A stretch of DNA of 64,000 nt from Dermabacteraceae bacterium TAE3-ERU27 (GCA_019218415.1 JAHUUL010000001.1:186001-250000), one strand, 5' to 3'. Shown: positions 1 to 9,815, counted from the first letter of the stretch. Program-made: numbers and translations. The notes: generated by a model from the letters alone, not told the origin.

Positions 1-407
1 TCCGTGAGCAGCTCGCCTGGCCTGCGCGGGCCGTAGTAACCGATAGCGCTGGCCTGTACGTAGGTGGGAACTTCGGCGCGGGTGACGGCGTCGGCCAGCA
101 AAGCTGCGCTGCTTAGGCGGGAGCGCAGCATTTCCCGTTTGGCGGCGCGCGTAAAGCGGGTGCCGATGCTGCGCCCGGCCAGATTTATCACCGCATCTAC
201 CCCGGCGAGCGATCCCGGATCGAGCTTTCCCTGCGCGGGGTCCCAGGGAATGTTCGGGCCGACGTCTGCGCCGCTGCCGCGCACCAGTCGCCGCACCTCG
301 TGGCCGTCCGTGCGCAGCAGCGAACAGACCTCGCTGCCGATCATGCCGGATGCTCCGGCGACGGCGACGGTCAGCTTGGGTGTGGGCGAAGTTTCCTGGA
401 CTGCCAT
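1..407 (-). CDS. TIGR01777-type NAD(P)-dependent epimerase (partial)
   Basis: This reading frame is open from the ATG at 407 to the left window edge, so only about the first 135 codons are present (the family is usually about 300 residues or longer). The visible protein has an N-terminal Rossmann nucleotide-binding motif GASGMIG (about residues 18-24), then WDP, NLAGRSI and the catalytic-region motif SAIGYYG (about 121-127). All are typical of the short-chain dehydrogenase-like 'TIGR01777' (YfcH/SDR39U1) family of predicted sugar or nucleotide-sugar epimerases. Substrates of this family are not established. It is transcribed divergently from gdhA. No recognised function beyond the family can be given. 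Confidence 0.85.
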   Translation of the reverse strand, partial: MAVQETSPTPKLTVAVAGASGMIGSEVCSLLRTDGHEVRRLVRGSGADVGPNIPWDPAQGKLDPGSLAGVDAVINLAGRSIGTRFTRAAKREMLRSRLSSAALLADAVTRAEVPTYVQASAIGYYGPRRPGELLT

Positions 408-1885
<1,478 letters not shown>

Positions 1886-1921
1886 AAACCGCTTTCGCGC
1901 GGGCCGTGTCCGGTCCGCGAT

Positions 1922-1967
1922 GGGGGAGCCTCGCACCTTTCGGTGCGGGGCTCCCCGTTTTCGTTTT
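1922..1967 (+). terminator. Rho-independent terminator of gdhA
   Basis: GGGAGCC-T-CGCACC pairs with GGTGCG-G-GGCTCCC around a short TTTC loop (1923-1956), followed by the T-rich run GTTTTCGTTTT. Confidence 0.9.
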
Positions 1968-2057
1968 GGGGTGAGCGCGCGAGGGACGTTCCTCCCTGAG
2001 TAACTCCCAGAAAAGAGGAAAAGTGACCCGGCTCACCGGCTATCGGGTGGGGCGCAA

Positions 2058-2094
2058 TTGCCAACACAGGTGAGGCTTATCTAAAGTTTTCGGC
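2058..2094 (+). promoter_or_regulatory. Leaderless promoter with DtxR/MntR box for the Mn/Fe ABC operon
   Basis: A -35 element TTGCCA (2058-2063) and a -10 element TAAAGT (2082-2087) are separated by 18 bases, and the ATG at 2095 starts 7 bases after the -10, where transcription should begin. No Shine-Dalgarno sequence is present, so the mRNA is probably leaderless. The 19-mer at 2066-2084 (ACAGGTGAGGCTTATCTAA) agrees at 14 of 19 positions with the DtxR/IdeR consensus TTAGGTTAGGCTAACCTAA and covers the spacer and part of the -10. A bound metallorepressor would block polymerase. The likely repressor is the DtxR-family gene at the end of the same operon. Confidence 0.75.
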
Positions 2095-3030
2095 ATGCTG
2101 AAAAATATTTCTCGTCGTTTCGCCATGCGCGCCGTTAGCGCGCTGGCAGTGCTCTCTCTTGCGACCGCTTGCGGCACCGCCTCGACCGAGCCGACCAAGC
2201 AGGCCGATTCCGACAAGAAACCCGTCGTGCTGACCTCGTTCTCGATCCTGGAGGACATGGCGAGCAACGTCGGTGGTGAGTACGTGGAGGTTCACTCGAT
2301 CGTGCCGCGCGGCTACGAGATCCACGAGTTCGAGCCGACCCCGGAACAGGCCAACGCGGTCGCGAAAGCAGACCTCATCCTCTCCAACGGCCTCGGGCTT
2401 GAGCACTGGCTTGAGAAGCTGACCCAGCGCTCCAAGGCTCCGACCGTCGTCGTTTCCGAGGGCGTGGAGCCCATGCCGATCGAGGGCGACGCCAACCACC
2501 CGAACCCGCATGCCTGGATGAGCCCGGACGCCTCCATGGTTTACGTGGACAACATCAAGACCCAGTTCGTGAAGCTCGATCCGAAGCACAAGGACGAGTA
2601 CGAAAAGAACGCCGAGGAATACAAGAAGAAGATTTCCTCGGTGAAAGAGGGCCTGATGGCCAAGCTCGGTTCCCTGCCCGAGAAGCACCGCGCGCTCGTC
2701 TCCTGCGAGGGAGCGTTCTCTTACCTGACCCGCGACGCGAAGATGACCGAGTACTACATCTGGCCGGTGAACTCCGACGCGGAGGCCACGCCGCAGCAGA
2801 TTAAGAACGCCATCGAAAACGTTAAGAAAGACCAGGTCCCGGCGGTATTCTGCGAATCGACCGTTACCGACAAGCCGATGCAGAAGGTAGCGGACGCTAC
2901 CGGTGCGCGCTTCGGGGGCGTTCTCTACGTGGACAGCCTCACCCCGGAGGGCGGGGAAGCTCCCACCTTCCTGGACCTGCTGAAGCACGACGCAGAAACC
3001 ATCGCCAACGGTCTCACCAACAACCAATGA
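2095..3030 (+). CDS. Manganese/iron ABC transporter substrate-binding lipoprotein
   Basis: This is the extracytoplasmic metal-binding subunit (cluster A-I, ZnuA/MntC/SitA fold, 311 residues). A lipoprotein signal peptide ends in the lipobox LATAC, so the protein is lipid-anchored outside the membrane. Metal ligands of the Mn/Fe subgroup can be read: His in GYEIHEFEP, His in NPHAWMSP, Glu in SCEGAFSYL (where zinc binders have His) and Asp in YVDSLTPEGG. The segment IWPVNSDAEATPQQI also matches the SitA/PsaA/MntC type. The gene overlaps the ATPase gene by 4 bases (ATGA). The DtxR box upstream and the regulator downstream support Mn(II)/Fe(II) control. Mn is preferred by ligand set but is not proven. 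Confidence 0.92.
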   Translation: MLKNISRRFAMRAVSALAVLSLATACGTASTEPTKQADSDKKPVVLTSFSILEDMASNVGGEYVEVHSIVPRGYEIHEFEPTPEQANAVAKADLILSNGLGLEHWLEKLTQRSKAPTVVVSEGVEPMPIEGDANHPNPHAWMSPDASMVYVDNIKTQFVKLDPKHKDEYEKNAEEYKKKISSVKEGLMAKLGSLPEKHRALVSCEGAFSYLTRDAKMTEYYIWPVNSDAEATPQQIKNAIENVKKDQVPAVFCESTVTDKPMQKVADATGARFGGVLYVDSLTPEGGEAPTFLDLLKHDAETIANGLTNNQ

Positions 3031-3779
3031 GCCATCCCGCTCTAGAGACTAAAAATGTCACCGTGCGCTACCGGGAGGTGCTGGCGCTAGACGACGTCAG
3101 CCTCACGGTGGAGCACGGCAAGGTGACCGGCCTAATCGGTATGAACGGGGCGGGCAAGTCCACCCTGCTCAACTCCATCGTTGGGGCGGTCACCCCCACC
3201 AGCGGACAAATCAAACTGGAGGGAGGCGATCCCGCAGCCGCGCGGCGCGCGGGGCGGGTCGCCTTCGTTCCGCAGTCCTCCGCGATCGGCCGTCACGCTC
3301 CCGTGACCGCCTGGGACATCGTGGCTACCGGGCGCTATCCGCACCTGCCGGTGTCTCGCCGTCTGCACGCGAAAGACCGCGACATCGTGCGGGACTCCCT
3401 GGAAGCCGTGAACATGCTGGAACTGGCTAAGCGTCCGCTGGCGAACCTTTCCGGTGGTCAGCGGCAGCGTGTGCTGGTGGCGAGGGCGATGGCTCAGGAA
3501 GCCACCCTGGTACTGCTCGATGAACCCTTCGCCGGGCTAGACGCCGGCAGCGAAGACCTGCTCATGGAACAGCTGCGCAAAATGGCTGAGCGGGGGGCCG
3601 CAATCATCGTTTCCACCCACCACCTGGAGGGTGCGCGTGTGCTGTGCGACGACGCGATCCTGCTGCGTACACGCGTGCTGCGCCACGGCAGGGCGGACGA
3701 AGTGCTCACCACCGAGGCTCTCGCAGAGGCGCTGGGATTGACCGATAAATCCGTTTCGACGCTACCGAAGGGGGAATGA
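3027..3779 (+). CDS. Manganese/iron ABC transporter ATP-binding protein
   Basis: This 250-residue cytoplasmic ATPase energises metal import. It shows Walker A GMNGAGKST, the ABC signature LSGGQRQRV, Walker B LVLLDEP, and the switch His in STHHLEG. Its start codon overlaps the stop of the binding-protein gene (ATGA), and the permease gene begins one base after its stop, indicating translational coupling in one operon. Membership of the MntB/SitB/ZnuC class comes from its neighbours and its short length. Confidence 0.93.
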   Translation: MSHPALETKNVTVRYREVLALDDVSLTVEHGKVTGLIGMNGAGKSTLLNSIVGAVTPTSGQIKLEGGDPAAARRAGRVAFVPQSSAIGRHAPVTAWDIVATGRYPHLPVSRRLHAKDRDIVRDSLEAVNMLELAKRPLANLSGGQRQRVLVARAMAQEATLVLLDEPFAGLDAGSEDLLMEQLRKMAERGAAIIVSTHHLEGARVLCDDAILLRTRVLRHGRADEVLTTEALAEALGLTDKSVSTLPKGE

Positions 3780-3780
3780 C

Positions 3781-4602
3781 GTGTACGACTTCCTGGTCTC
3801 CCCCTTCGAGTACGAATACATGCAGATCGCGCTGCTAGTCGGCATCATCGTGGCGGTTGCCTGCGCCCTGCTGTCCTGTCTGCTTAACCAGCTCGGCTGG
3901 TCCCTGATCGGTGACGGCGTATCCCACGCCGTCCTGCCGGGCGTGGTGCTGGCCTACATTCTGGGACTGCCGTTCGTGGTGGGGGCGCTCGCGTTCGCGC
4001 TGCTCGCCGTCGGCCTGATAGGTAGCGTGCGGCGGGCCGGGACGGTGCGTGACGACGCTGCCATCGGCATCGTGTTCACCACCCTGTTCTCGTTCGGCCT
4101 GGTACTTATCACCTGGACGCCCTCGTCCGTGGACCTCGGACACATCCTGTTCGGTAACCTGCTGGGTGCCTCCAACCAGGACGTCATCCAAGTGACCGTG
4201 CTGGCCGTCATCGTGATCGTGGCGCTCGCCTGGCGCTGGCGGGACTTCCTGCTGCTCGCGGTAGACCCCTCCCACGCCCACGCGATCGGCCTCAACGTTG
4301 GCCGCCTCACCGCCGCTGTGCTGGTGCTGCTCGCGCTCACCACCGTTGCCGGTATGCAGGCGGCGGGCGTGATCCTGGTGGTGGCCCTGCTGATCATCCC
4401 AGGCGCGGCAGCCGCCCAGCTCACCTGGTCGTTCGGCCACATGATGCTGTGGGCCGCGCTGCTTTCCTCCTGCGCCACGGTAATGGGCATACTCTGCGCC
4501 TACCATTTCAACAGCTCGCTGGGCGGCATGATCGTGCTCTGCCAGTCGGCGCTCTTCGTGGTTTGCCTGCTGGTCGGCAAGCGGGGAGTGATCCGCCGCT
4601 AG
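3781..4602 (+). CDS. Manganese/iron ABC transporter permease
   Basis: This is a 273-residue polytopic membrane protein of the ABC-3 (ZnuB/MntC/SitC) permease family. Several hydrophobic helices are evident. Family motifs include GDGVSHAVLPGVVLAY near residue 45 and the conserved GMQAAGVILVVALLIIPGAAA segment in the C-terminal third. GTG is the start, one base after the ATPase stop, with GGGGG upstream. The DtxR-family regulator follows after 9 bases. Confidence 0.93.
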   Translation: MYDFLVSPFEYEYMQIALLVGIIVAVACALLSCLLNQLGWSLIGDGVSHAVLPGVVLAYILGLPFVVGALAFALLAVGLIGSVRRAGTVRDDAAIGIVFTTLFSFGLVLITWTPSSVDLGHILFGNLLGASNQDVIQVTVLAVIVIVALAWRWRDFLLLAVDPSHAHAIGLNVGRLTAAVLVLLALTTVAGMQAAGVILVVALLIIPGAAAAQLTWSFGHMMLWAALLSSCATVMGILCAYHFNSSLGGMIVLCQSALFVVCLLVGKRGVIRR

Positions 4603-4611
4603 AGTGGGGGC

Positions 4612-5316
4612 ATGGCGAACGCAGCACCCGTATCCGCGATTTTCGAGAACTATCTGAAAGTCATCTTGAGCCTTAACGAGTGGGGCGGTGGCGAGGTTTC
4701 GGCAAAAGTGCTTGCCGAACGCCTCGGCGCCGCCCCCTCGTCCGTTTCCGAGACCGTCAAGAAGCTGGCCGCCGCGGGCCTGGTCGTGCACACCCCCTAC
4801 CGGGGTGTTTCCCTCACTGAAGAGGGGCGACGAATAGCGGTAGCCACCGTGCGCAGGCACCGGGTGGTGGAGACGTTCCTGGTCGAGTACGCCGGCTATG
4901 GCTGGGACGAGGTAGACGAGGAAGCGGAGGTGTTGGAGCACGCCGTATCGGAACGCCTGGTGAACGCCCTCTGGGAACGCCTGGGGCGGCCCCTGGCAGA
5001 CCCGCACGGAGACCCCATCCCGCTGCCCGACGGAACCCTGCCGGGGACACCGGGAGCGGGCGAAGCGGTGCCGCTGACCACCCTGCCCGAAGGCAGCCGC
5101 GCCAGCGTTGTGCAGGTGAGTGATCGCTCCAGCGAAATACTGCGCTACCTGGAGGACCTCGGCCTGCTGCCGGGGGCGGAGGTCGAGGTAGGCGCGCAGC
5201 GCCCGTTCGCCGGGACCCAGAACCTGCGTGTCACCGGTGCCGACGAGGCGGGGCAGTGGCGCGAGGTTGAGGTGGGCCGGGTGGCGGCAGAAGCCGTGCG
5301 GGTCAGGCCGCTTTAA
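4612..5316 (+). CDS. DtxR/MntR-family metal-dependent transcriptional repressor
   Basis: This 234-residue protein has an N-terminal winged helix (about 1-70), a dimerisation/metal domain (70-140) and a C-terminal SH3-like (FeoA) domain (about 160-234), as in full-length DtxR/IdeR. Aligned by eye to known regulators, the metal site has His83, Glu106, Glu109 and His110. Glu106 replaces DtxR Cys102 and matches the Glu of B. subtilis MntR, which favours manganese sensing. The MntR residues Asp8 and Glu11 are replaced by Asn13 and Lys16. The second DtxR site is His83, Glu87 and Asp102. It is the last gene of the metal transporter operon and probably binds the box upstream of that operon (autoregulation) and perhaps the fepB box. 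Its stop overlaps that of the convergent GH42 gene. Confidence 0.92.
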   Translation: MANAAPVSAIFENYLKVILSLNEWGGGEVSAKVLAERLGAAPSSVSETVKKLAAAGLVVHTPYRGVSLTEEGRRIAVATVRRHRVVETFLVEYAGYGWDEVDEEAEVLEHAVSERLVNALWERLGRPLADPHGDPIPLPDGTLPGTPGAGEAVPLTTLPEGSRASVVQVSDRSSEILRYLEDLGLLPGAEVEVGAQRPFAGTQNLRVTGADEAGQWREVEVGRVAAEAVRVRPL

Positions 5317-7436
5317 GCGCGTTCAGGGCGGCGGAAAATGCCGCTTGCTCCCGCGGCCAGGCGTACCGGGTCGGGCCAGCCCGCCGGGGTCACCTCGGCC
5401 TCTTTAGGCGTGTGGTTAATCAGCACCGCCCATTCGCTGCCGTCCTGGCCCAGGCGCGGCAGCACCTCCACACCCTCCGGGTAATCGGGCAGGACGATGC
5501 CTGCTTCGGCGTAAACGTCGGCCATGAGCGGGGCCAGGTCTGCGGGGGCGAGCACGCACCCCACATGCCAGGCCGTGCCCGCGCCGAAACTATTCCGCAC
5601 CACGGCCGCGCCGCCCGGCACCGGGCCGTCCATGAACTCGGCCAGTACCTCGCCGGTGGTGACGCGCAAATCGTCGCACCAGATCGGGGCGCGCGCGGCC
5701 GCACCAGCGCCGACGCCCGCTGTCCAGGAAATCCCTGCGTCGGCACCCTCCGGCAGCGGGCAGAACTCCTCCACGCTCACCCCGCAAACGTCGGCCAGGG
5801 CCGCGTTCAGGCCGCCCGGCCTCACCGTATCGTTGCCGTCCACGATGCCGCAGAACGGGCCGACAACCAGCTTGCCGCCGCCCTCCACGTAAGCGCGCAG
5901 GTTTGCCGCCGCCGCGTCCGTGAGCAGGTACGACGACGGTGCCAACACCAGGTCATAGCCGGAAAGATCGAACTCGGGATGGGCGAAGTCCACGCCGACG
6001 TGATCGCGCCAAAGCCGCTCGTACCAGGCGCGGATCTGTTCCCTGAACCCCAGGTCTACGGTGGGCCGCCACGGCAGGTGCTGCGCCCACAGCGATTCGT
6101 AATCCCACAGGATCGCCACCCGGTTACGCACCCTGCTGCCCGCGGCGTCGGCCGCACCCGACAGGGCGCTGCCGAGCGCGCACACCTCACGGAACACGCG
6201 CGAATCGCGGCCCGCGTGCGGCACCATCGCGGAGTGGAACTTTTCCGCCCCGAAGCAGGAGGCCCGCCACTGGAAGAACATGATCCCGTCCGCGCCCCGG
6301 CCGAAGTGCGAGAGCGAGTTGCGGGCCATCTCTCCCGGTGTTTTGGCCACGTTGCGGGGCCGCCAGTTCACGCCCGACGTGGAATGTTCTAGCAGGATCC
6401 ACGGTCCGCCGTCTCCCAGGCTGCGGGTCAGATCGGCCGCCATCGCCAGCTCGATGTGCCGGGACGGGTCTTCCGGCAGCAGATAGTGGTCGTTGGTGGA
6501 GACGTCCACCTCGCGGCCCCAGCGCCACAGGTCGCTCGTGTCGCAGTTGTGCGCCATGAAGTTCGTGGTGATCGGCAGGTTCGGCGAGTATTCGCGCAGA
6601 ATGTCGCGTTCGTGAATGAAGCAGCGTAGCTGCGCGTCGGAACTGAACCGCTTCCAGTCAAGCTGCAGCGCCGGGTTTGGTTCGGTGCCCGTGACGAGCG
6701 GCGGAATGATCTCCTCCCAATCGCCGTAGATCTGGCCCCAGAACGTCGTGCCCCAGGCGGTATTCAGCGCCTCCAGGGTGCCGTAGCGGGCCTGTAGCCA
6801 GGAGCGGAAGTCGGCCTGCGCGTAATCGCTGAAGCTCTCCGTGATCGGCGCGCCGTATTCGTTGTGCACGTGCCACATCGCCACCGCCGGATGTGCGCTG
6901 TAGCGCTCGCCGAGCGCGTGCGTGATACGGGCGGTCGCCTCCCGGTACTCGGGGGAGGACGGGCAGGGGATACCGCGCGAGCCGTGGCTGACCGGGGTGC
7001 CGTCGGCCAGCACCGCGCGGGCCTGCGGGTTCGCCCGATAGAACCAGGCGGGCGGCACCACCGTGGGGGTGGCTAGATCCACCGAGATGCCGTTTTCGTG
7101 CAGCAGGTCGAGCAGTTCGTCCAGCCACTCGAAGTCGAACACGCCCGGGCTCGGCTCCAGCCGCGCCCAGGAGAAGATGCCGACGCTGACCAGGTTCACC
7201 CCGGCCTCACGCATCAGCGCGACGTCCTCCCGCCACACCTCGCGCGGCCACTGCTCCGGGTTGTAGTCCGCGCCGTAGGCCACGCCGCCCAGCCGCTTAA
7301 TCAGGGCCGATACGCGTTCGCGCGCCCCGTCCGGGCAGGTGCGCTGGCGTGGGGCTGGCGGGGAGTCCGGGGAGGGGGAACCTGGTGCCGCTGCGGTGGC
7401 GGAGGGGTCGAGCGGGTTGAAGGAAGAAACAGCCAT
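5313..7436 (-). CDS. GH42 beta-galactosidase
   Basis: This is a 707-residue cytoplasmic glycoside hydrolase of family 42, cleaving terminal beta-galactosides. Family motifs are YGADYNPEQWP (about 54-64), FSWARLEPSPG (88-98), the acid/base Glu193 in HVHNEYG, and the nucleophile Glu350 in LLEHSTSGVNW. A low-complexity Pro/Ala/Ser-rich extension of about 30 residues precedes the catalytic domain. ATG at 7436 has GGAG upstream. No signal peptide is visible. Its stop overlaps the stop of the convergent DtxR-family gene by 4 bases (TTAA). It is one of three different beta-galactosidase families in this window. Confidence 0.94.
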   Translation of the reverse strand: MAVSSFNPLDPSATAAAPGSPSPDSPPAPRQRTCPDGARERVSALIKRLGGVAYGADYNPEQWPREVWREDVALMREAGVNLVSVGIFSWARLEPSPGVFDFEWLDELLDLLHENGISVDLATPTVVPPAWFYRANPQARAVLADGTPVSHGSRGIPCPSSPEYREATARITHALGERYSAHPAVAMWHVHNEYGAPITESFSDYAQADFRSWLQARYGTLEALNTAWGTTFWGQIYGDWEEIIPPLVTGTEPNPALQLDWKRFSSDAQLRCFIHERDILREYSPNLPITTNFMAHNCDTSDLWRWGREVDVSTNDHYLLPEDPSRHIELAMAADLTRSLGDGGPWILLEHSTSGVNWRPRNVAKTPGEMARNSLSHFGRGADGIMFFQWRASCFGAEKFHSAMVPHAGRDSRVFREVCALGSALSGAADAAGSRVRNRVAILWDYESLWAQHLPWRPTVDLGFREQIRAWYERLWRDHVGVDFAHPEFDLSGYDLVLAPSSYLLTDAAAANLRAYVEGGGKLVVGPFCGIVDGNDTVRPGGLNAALADVCGVSVEEFCPLPEGADAGISWTAGVGAGAAARAPIWCDDLRVTTGEVLAEFMDGPVPGGAAVVRNSFGAGTAWHVGCVLAPADLAPLMADVYAEAGIVLPDYPEGVEVLPRLGQDGSEWAVLINHTPKEAEVTPAGWPDPVRLAAGASGIFRRPERA

Positions 7437-7612
7437 TGTTGCTCCTGGTCGCGTCGGTTTTGCGTGCCGATACCAGTAAGTCTATGAGCGAAAGGCCGGG
7501 CTGGGCAGGGGGTGGCTAATGATTGGAGTAAGTCTTATTTAAGATTTTTAGCGCCGTGCGTCAGGTAGGGGTGTGCCTTGCGTAACCAGTGCCAGGGCGA
7601 TGGTGCAGGTGC

Positions 7613-8170
7613 TTACTCCCCGAAGTAATCTGCGCATGTCACTCCCTTCTCATACCTGGCATATTCAGCTATTTTCCAGGGGCTAGATGTGTTCTCGCGT
7701 ACCAGCGTGTAGCGATTTACAGCTTCATCCCGTACATCTGATTCGGGCTTTCCAAGGTCTTTGCCGTTCTTGTCGAGTAGGCGCAGAGTCGGTACTTTTT
7801 CGCAGAATTCGACAACGGCCTTGGTGTCGGTGCTGCTTTCCTTGTCGAGGGTCAGATTTGATACCTCTGTGATGATGTCGAGGTGGCGTCCGTACTTACC
7901 TTGCTTCTCGTAGTTCTCGGCCGCGGTCTCGTGGTAGTCCTTAACGCCTTCCGGGACTAGAAGATCATCGACTAGGCCGGGGTCTTTCCAGCCTCCGCGG
8001 GCTACCTTGTCATCCTGCTTGAAGTATTCCTTAACGGTTTCTTCTGCGGTGAGTTTTGGCTTGGGGGCTGCTGTTTTTGTGGCGGCCGCGGGCGCGGTGG
8101 TTCCGCAGCCGGCGAGGGGAAGCAAGAGGAGCGCCGCGGCTAGTGCTGGGTAGATTTTTCTGGTTTTCAT
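7613..8170 (-). CDS. Putative lipoprotein of unknown function
   Basis: This 185-residue secreted protein has a signal peptide and lipobox LAGC (about residues 19-22), an Ala/Pro/Lys-rich linker, then a small globular domain beginning near TAEETVKEYF. I do not recognise the domain. The overall pattern of a short linker plus an alpha/beta domain resembles NTF2-like or DUF-type actinobacterial lipoproteins, but this is only an impression. It starts 7 bases after the phosphotransferase gene ends and is likely co-transcribed with it. Confidence 0.8.
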   Translation of the reverse strand: MKTRKIYPALAAALLLLPLAGCGTTAPAAATKTAAPKPKLTAEETVKEYFKQDDKVARGGWKDPGLVDDLLVPEGVKDYHETAAENYEKQGKYGRHLDIITEVSNLTLDKESSTDTKAVVEFCEKVPTLRLLDKNGKDLGKPESDVRDEAVNRYTLVRENTSSPWKIAEYARYEKGVTCADYFGE

Positions 8171-8177
8171 TGCTTCC

Positions 8178-9422
8178 TCAGATCGCTAGGCGGGTGGTGG
8201 TTTTGTCGGTGAAGGCTACTTGCTCCACATCGTAGGAGATGTCGTAGTCCTCCTGCTCGGCTAGCCAGCTATAGAGGGTCCGCCGCAAAGTTATTAACGC
8301 GGGGTTAGCGGGGCTTTCTGCTTTGGCCGACAGGTGCAGCAGCATGTCGGTACGCTCCAGTGCCAGGCGGCCCCGGATGCGTGCCATGAGTGCGGCGGCA
8401 TCTTCCGGCTCATCATCCGGGCGTAGCCTGCGGGACTCGGCCACGTAAACCCCTACCAGTTCGGCCAAAGATTCCCACGGCAGCGGTACGTACCAGGGGC
8501 CGCCGTAGACAGGCCCGGCCAGGATCGCTAGATCCCGCGCCACATCGTCAAACATGGCCCACTCGAAATCGATCAGCGCGGGCGTACAGGGTGGGACGTG
8601 ATCAGCCTGTTCGGGAACGGACACGGAAGAAAGCGTGGTTTCGGCCGGTGTCGGATCGGGCCAGAGCACGTTGGTAGCGCAGGCGTCACCGTGGCACAGC
8701 GCGATCCGGGGCAGCGGGCCGCGCTCGCCAGTGAAATACGGTTCGCTGCTCGCAATAACCCATTTGGCGGTGGAAATTATCGGGGCGTTTTCCCGCAGCA
8801 CCTGCGGGTGCGTGCTTTCCCAATAGGTCAGGGATTCGGCGAACGCGGCAGCCAGGCTATACGGCTGGTGCTCAGGTGCCGGGGGAGCGTCGGCGGCAAC
8901 GTCGGCCCCACCGCGCGGCGCGCCGGTTATGTGGTGCAGCGCGGCCAGCATACGCATGTAGGCGGCGAGCATTTCCCGGTTCCAGCTTTGCGGCGGCAGC
9001 ACGCGGCCGGGCACGTAGTCCAGGCGCAGGTAGGGGAGTCCGATCTCGGATGTGGCCGACGTTTCCCGGTACTCGTGTAGGGCGGGCGCACCCTTGCCGT
9101 CTAACAGTTTCAGGGCGGCGGCCTCTGCGGTGAGTGGGCAGCGGCCCTCCCCGGCTTGTACGCGCAGCACCTGCCCGGTGGGGCGGTTTCCGGGGGAGGG
9201 GCTAGCGTTGGGGTAGGGGGCTCGCGCGGCGGTCGGTTGGTTATTTGGTTGATTGGTTGTTTGGTTTCGGGGCGTGGGTGCCAGCAGCCAGGCCGCGAAC
9301 GCTTCGCCCGCCCCTAGCAGGCTGGGGGAGGTGCCGGGAAAGGCTGCCGCGATGGTGCGGGTGAACTCGGGCGAGGTGGGCGGCGGCGTGACGGCGCGGG
9401 AGGGCTGCGTGTGGGGATTCAT
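8178..9422 (-). CDS. APH-fold phosphotransferase (aminoglycoside/choline kinase-like)
   Basis: This 414-residue protein has the C-terminal kinase lobe of the APH superfamily: Brenner motif LCHGDACATNVLW (catalytic Asp246) and the metal-binding IDFEWA (Asp285). The small-molecule substrate cannot be predicted; homologues include aminoglycoside, choline and homoserine kinases. The start at 9422 has a perfect AGGAGG 5 bases upstream. Residues about 52-80 form an Asn/Gln/Pro-rich low-complexity insert coded by TTGGTT-type repeats on the plus strand. The lipoprotein gene follows closely. Resistance should not be inferred from the family alone. Confidence 0.82.
   Translation of the reverse strand: MNPHTQPSRAVTPPPTSPEFTRTIAAAFPGTSPSLLGAGEAFAAWLLAPTPRNQTTNQPNNQPTAARAPYPNASPSPGNRPTGQVLRVQAGEGRCPLTAEAAALKLLDGKGAPALHEYRETSATSEIGLPYLRLDYVPGRVLPPQSWNREMLAAYMRMLAALHHITGAPRGGADVAADAPPAPEHQPYSLAAAFAESLTYWESTHPQVLRENAPIISTAKWVIASSEPYFTGERGPLPRIALCHGDACATNVLWPDPTPAETTLSSVSVPEQADHVPPCTPALIDFEWAMFDDVARDLAILAGPVYGGPWYVPLPWESLAELVGVYVAESRRLRPDDEPEDAAALMARIRGRLALERTDMLLHLSAKAESPANPALITLRRTLYSWLAEQEDYDISYDVEQVAFTDKTTTRLAI
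9233..9274. repeat. TTGGTT-type simple repeat inside the phosphotransferase gene
   Basis: Degenerate tandem units of TTGGTT/TGGTTG encode an Asn-Gln-Thr-Pro-rich stretch (residues about 52-63) in the protein. Units are not a multiple of one exact period, but slippage here could change length in 6-base, in-frame steps. Confidence 0.6.
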
Positions 9423-9815
9423 TGCGGCCTCCTGGTGGTGGATGGTTGTGCGCTGGGCGGCTTGATGGCTGGGCGGCTTGGCGGGATTAGGGCTGGAGGG
9501 TCGGGGTGGTTCAGTTAGAGGGAGGTGATCTGGAGGGTGTGGGACGGATAGACAGGGCGCAGATGCTGCTTTGCGGGGCTAGTGGGGCGTTGGCGGCCGG
9601 GGGCGTACGTTCGCGTGCAGTTTTGGTTGTTTCGCCTTGTGTTCCTTAACGATCGCGTGCACTTTCTGCTGTTTTGCCCCACCCCCTAACGCCTGGGTGC
9701 ACTAACTGCTGCGAAAACGGGGTTTAACCGGCAGAAAGTGCACCTGAACGTAAGGGCCAACCAAAAGTGCACCCAATCGTAACGAGGCATTGGGACTCCT
9801 GGGACTGCCCTTCGG
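9423..9815. other. 390-bp gap without genes
   Basis: No open reading frame with a plausible start is seen. The left part (9423-9640) is G-rich and should contain the promoter of the phosphotransferase gene reading left; no clear -35/-10 was found. The right part (9644-9787) holds four related ~25-bp repeats listed separately. No convincing terminator for the gene ending at 9816 was found. Confidence 0.6.
9644..9787. repeat. Four copies of a ~25-bp palindrome-centred repeat
   Basis: Copies lie at 9644-9671 and 9682-9711 in one orientation, and at 9730-9758 and 9761-9787 in the other. In the second orientation the consensus is close to GCAGAAAGTGCACC, then about five loose bases, then CGTWAGG; each copy is centred on the palindrome GTGCAC. 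The outer parts of copies 1 and 3 form a 13-base perfect inverted repeat (9657-9669 with 9731-9743). Confidence 0.75.

Noticed and set aside
8178-9422. Aminoglycoside resistance gene
   Set aside because: Only the general APH-fold motifs are present; substrate-specific features cannot be recognised.
9644-9787. CRISPR array
   Set aside because: The four repeats are in both orientations with spacers of unequal and very short length; no cas gene is present.
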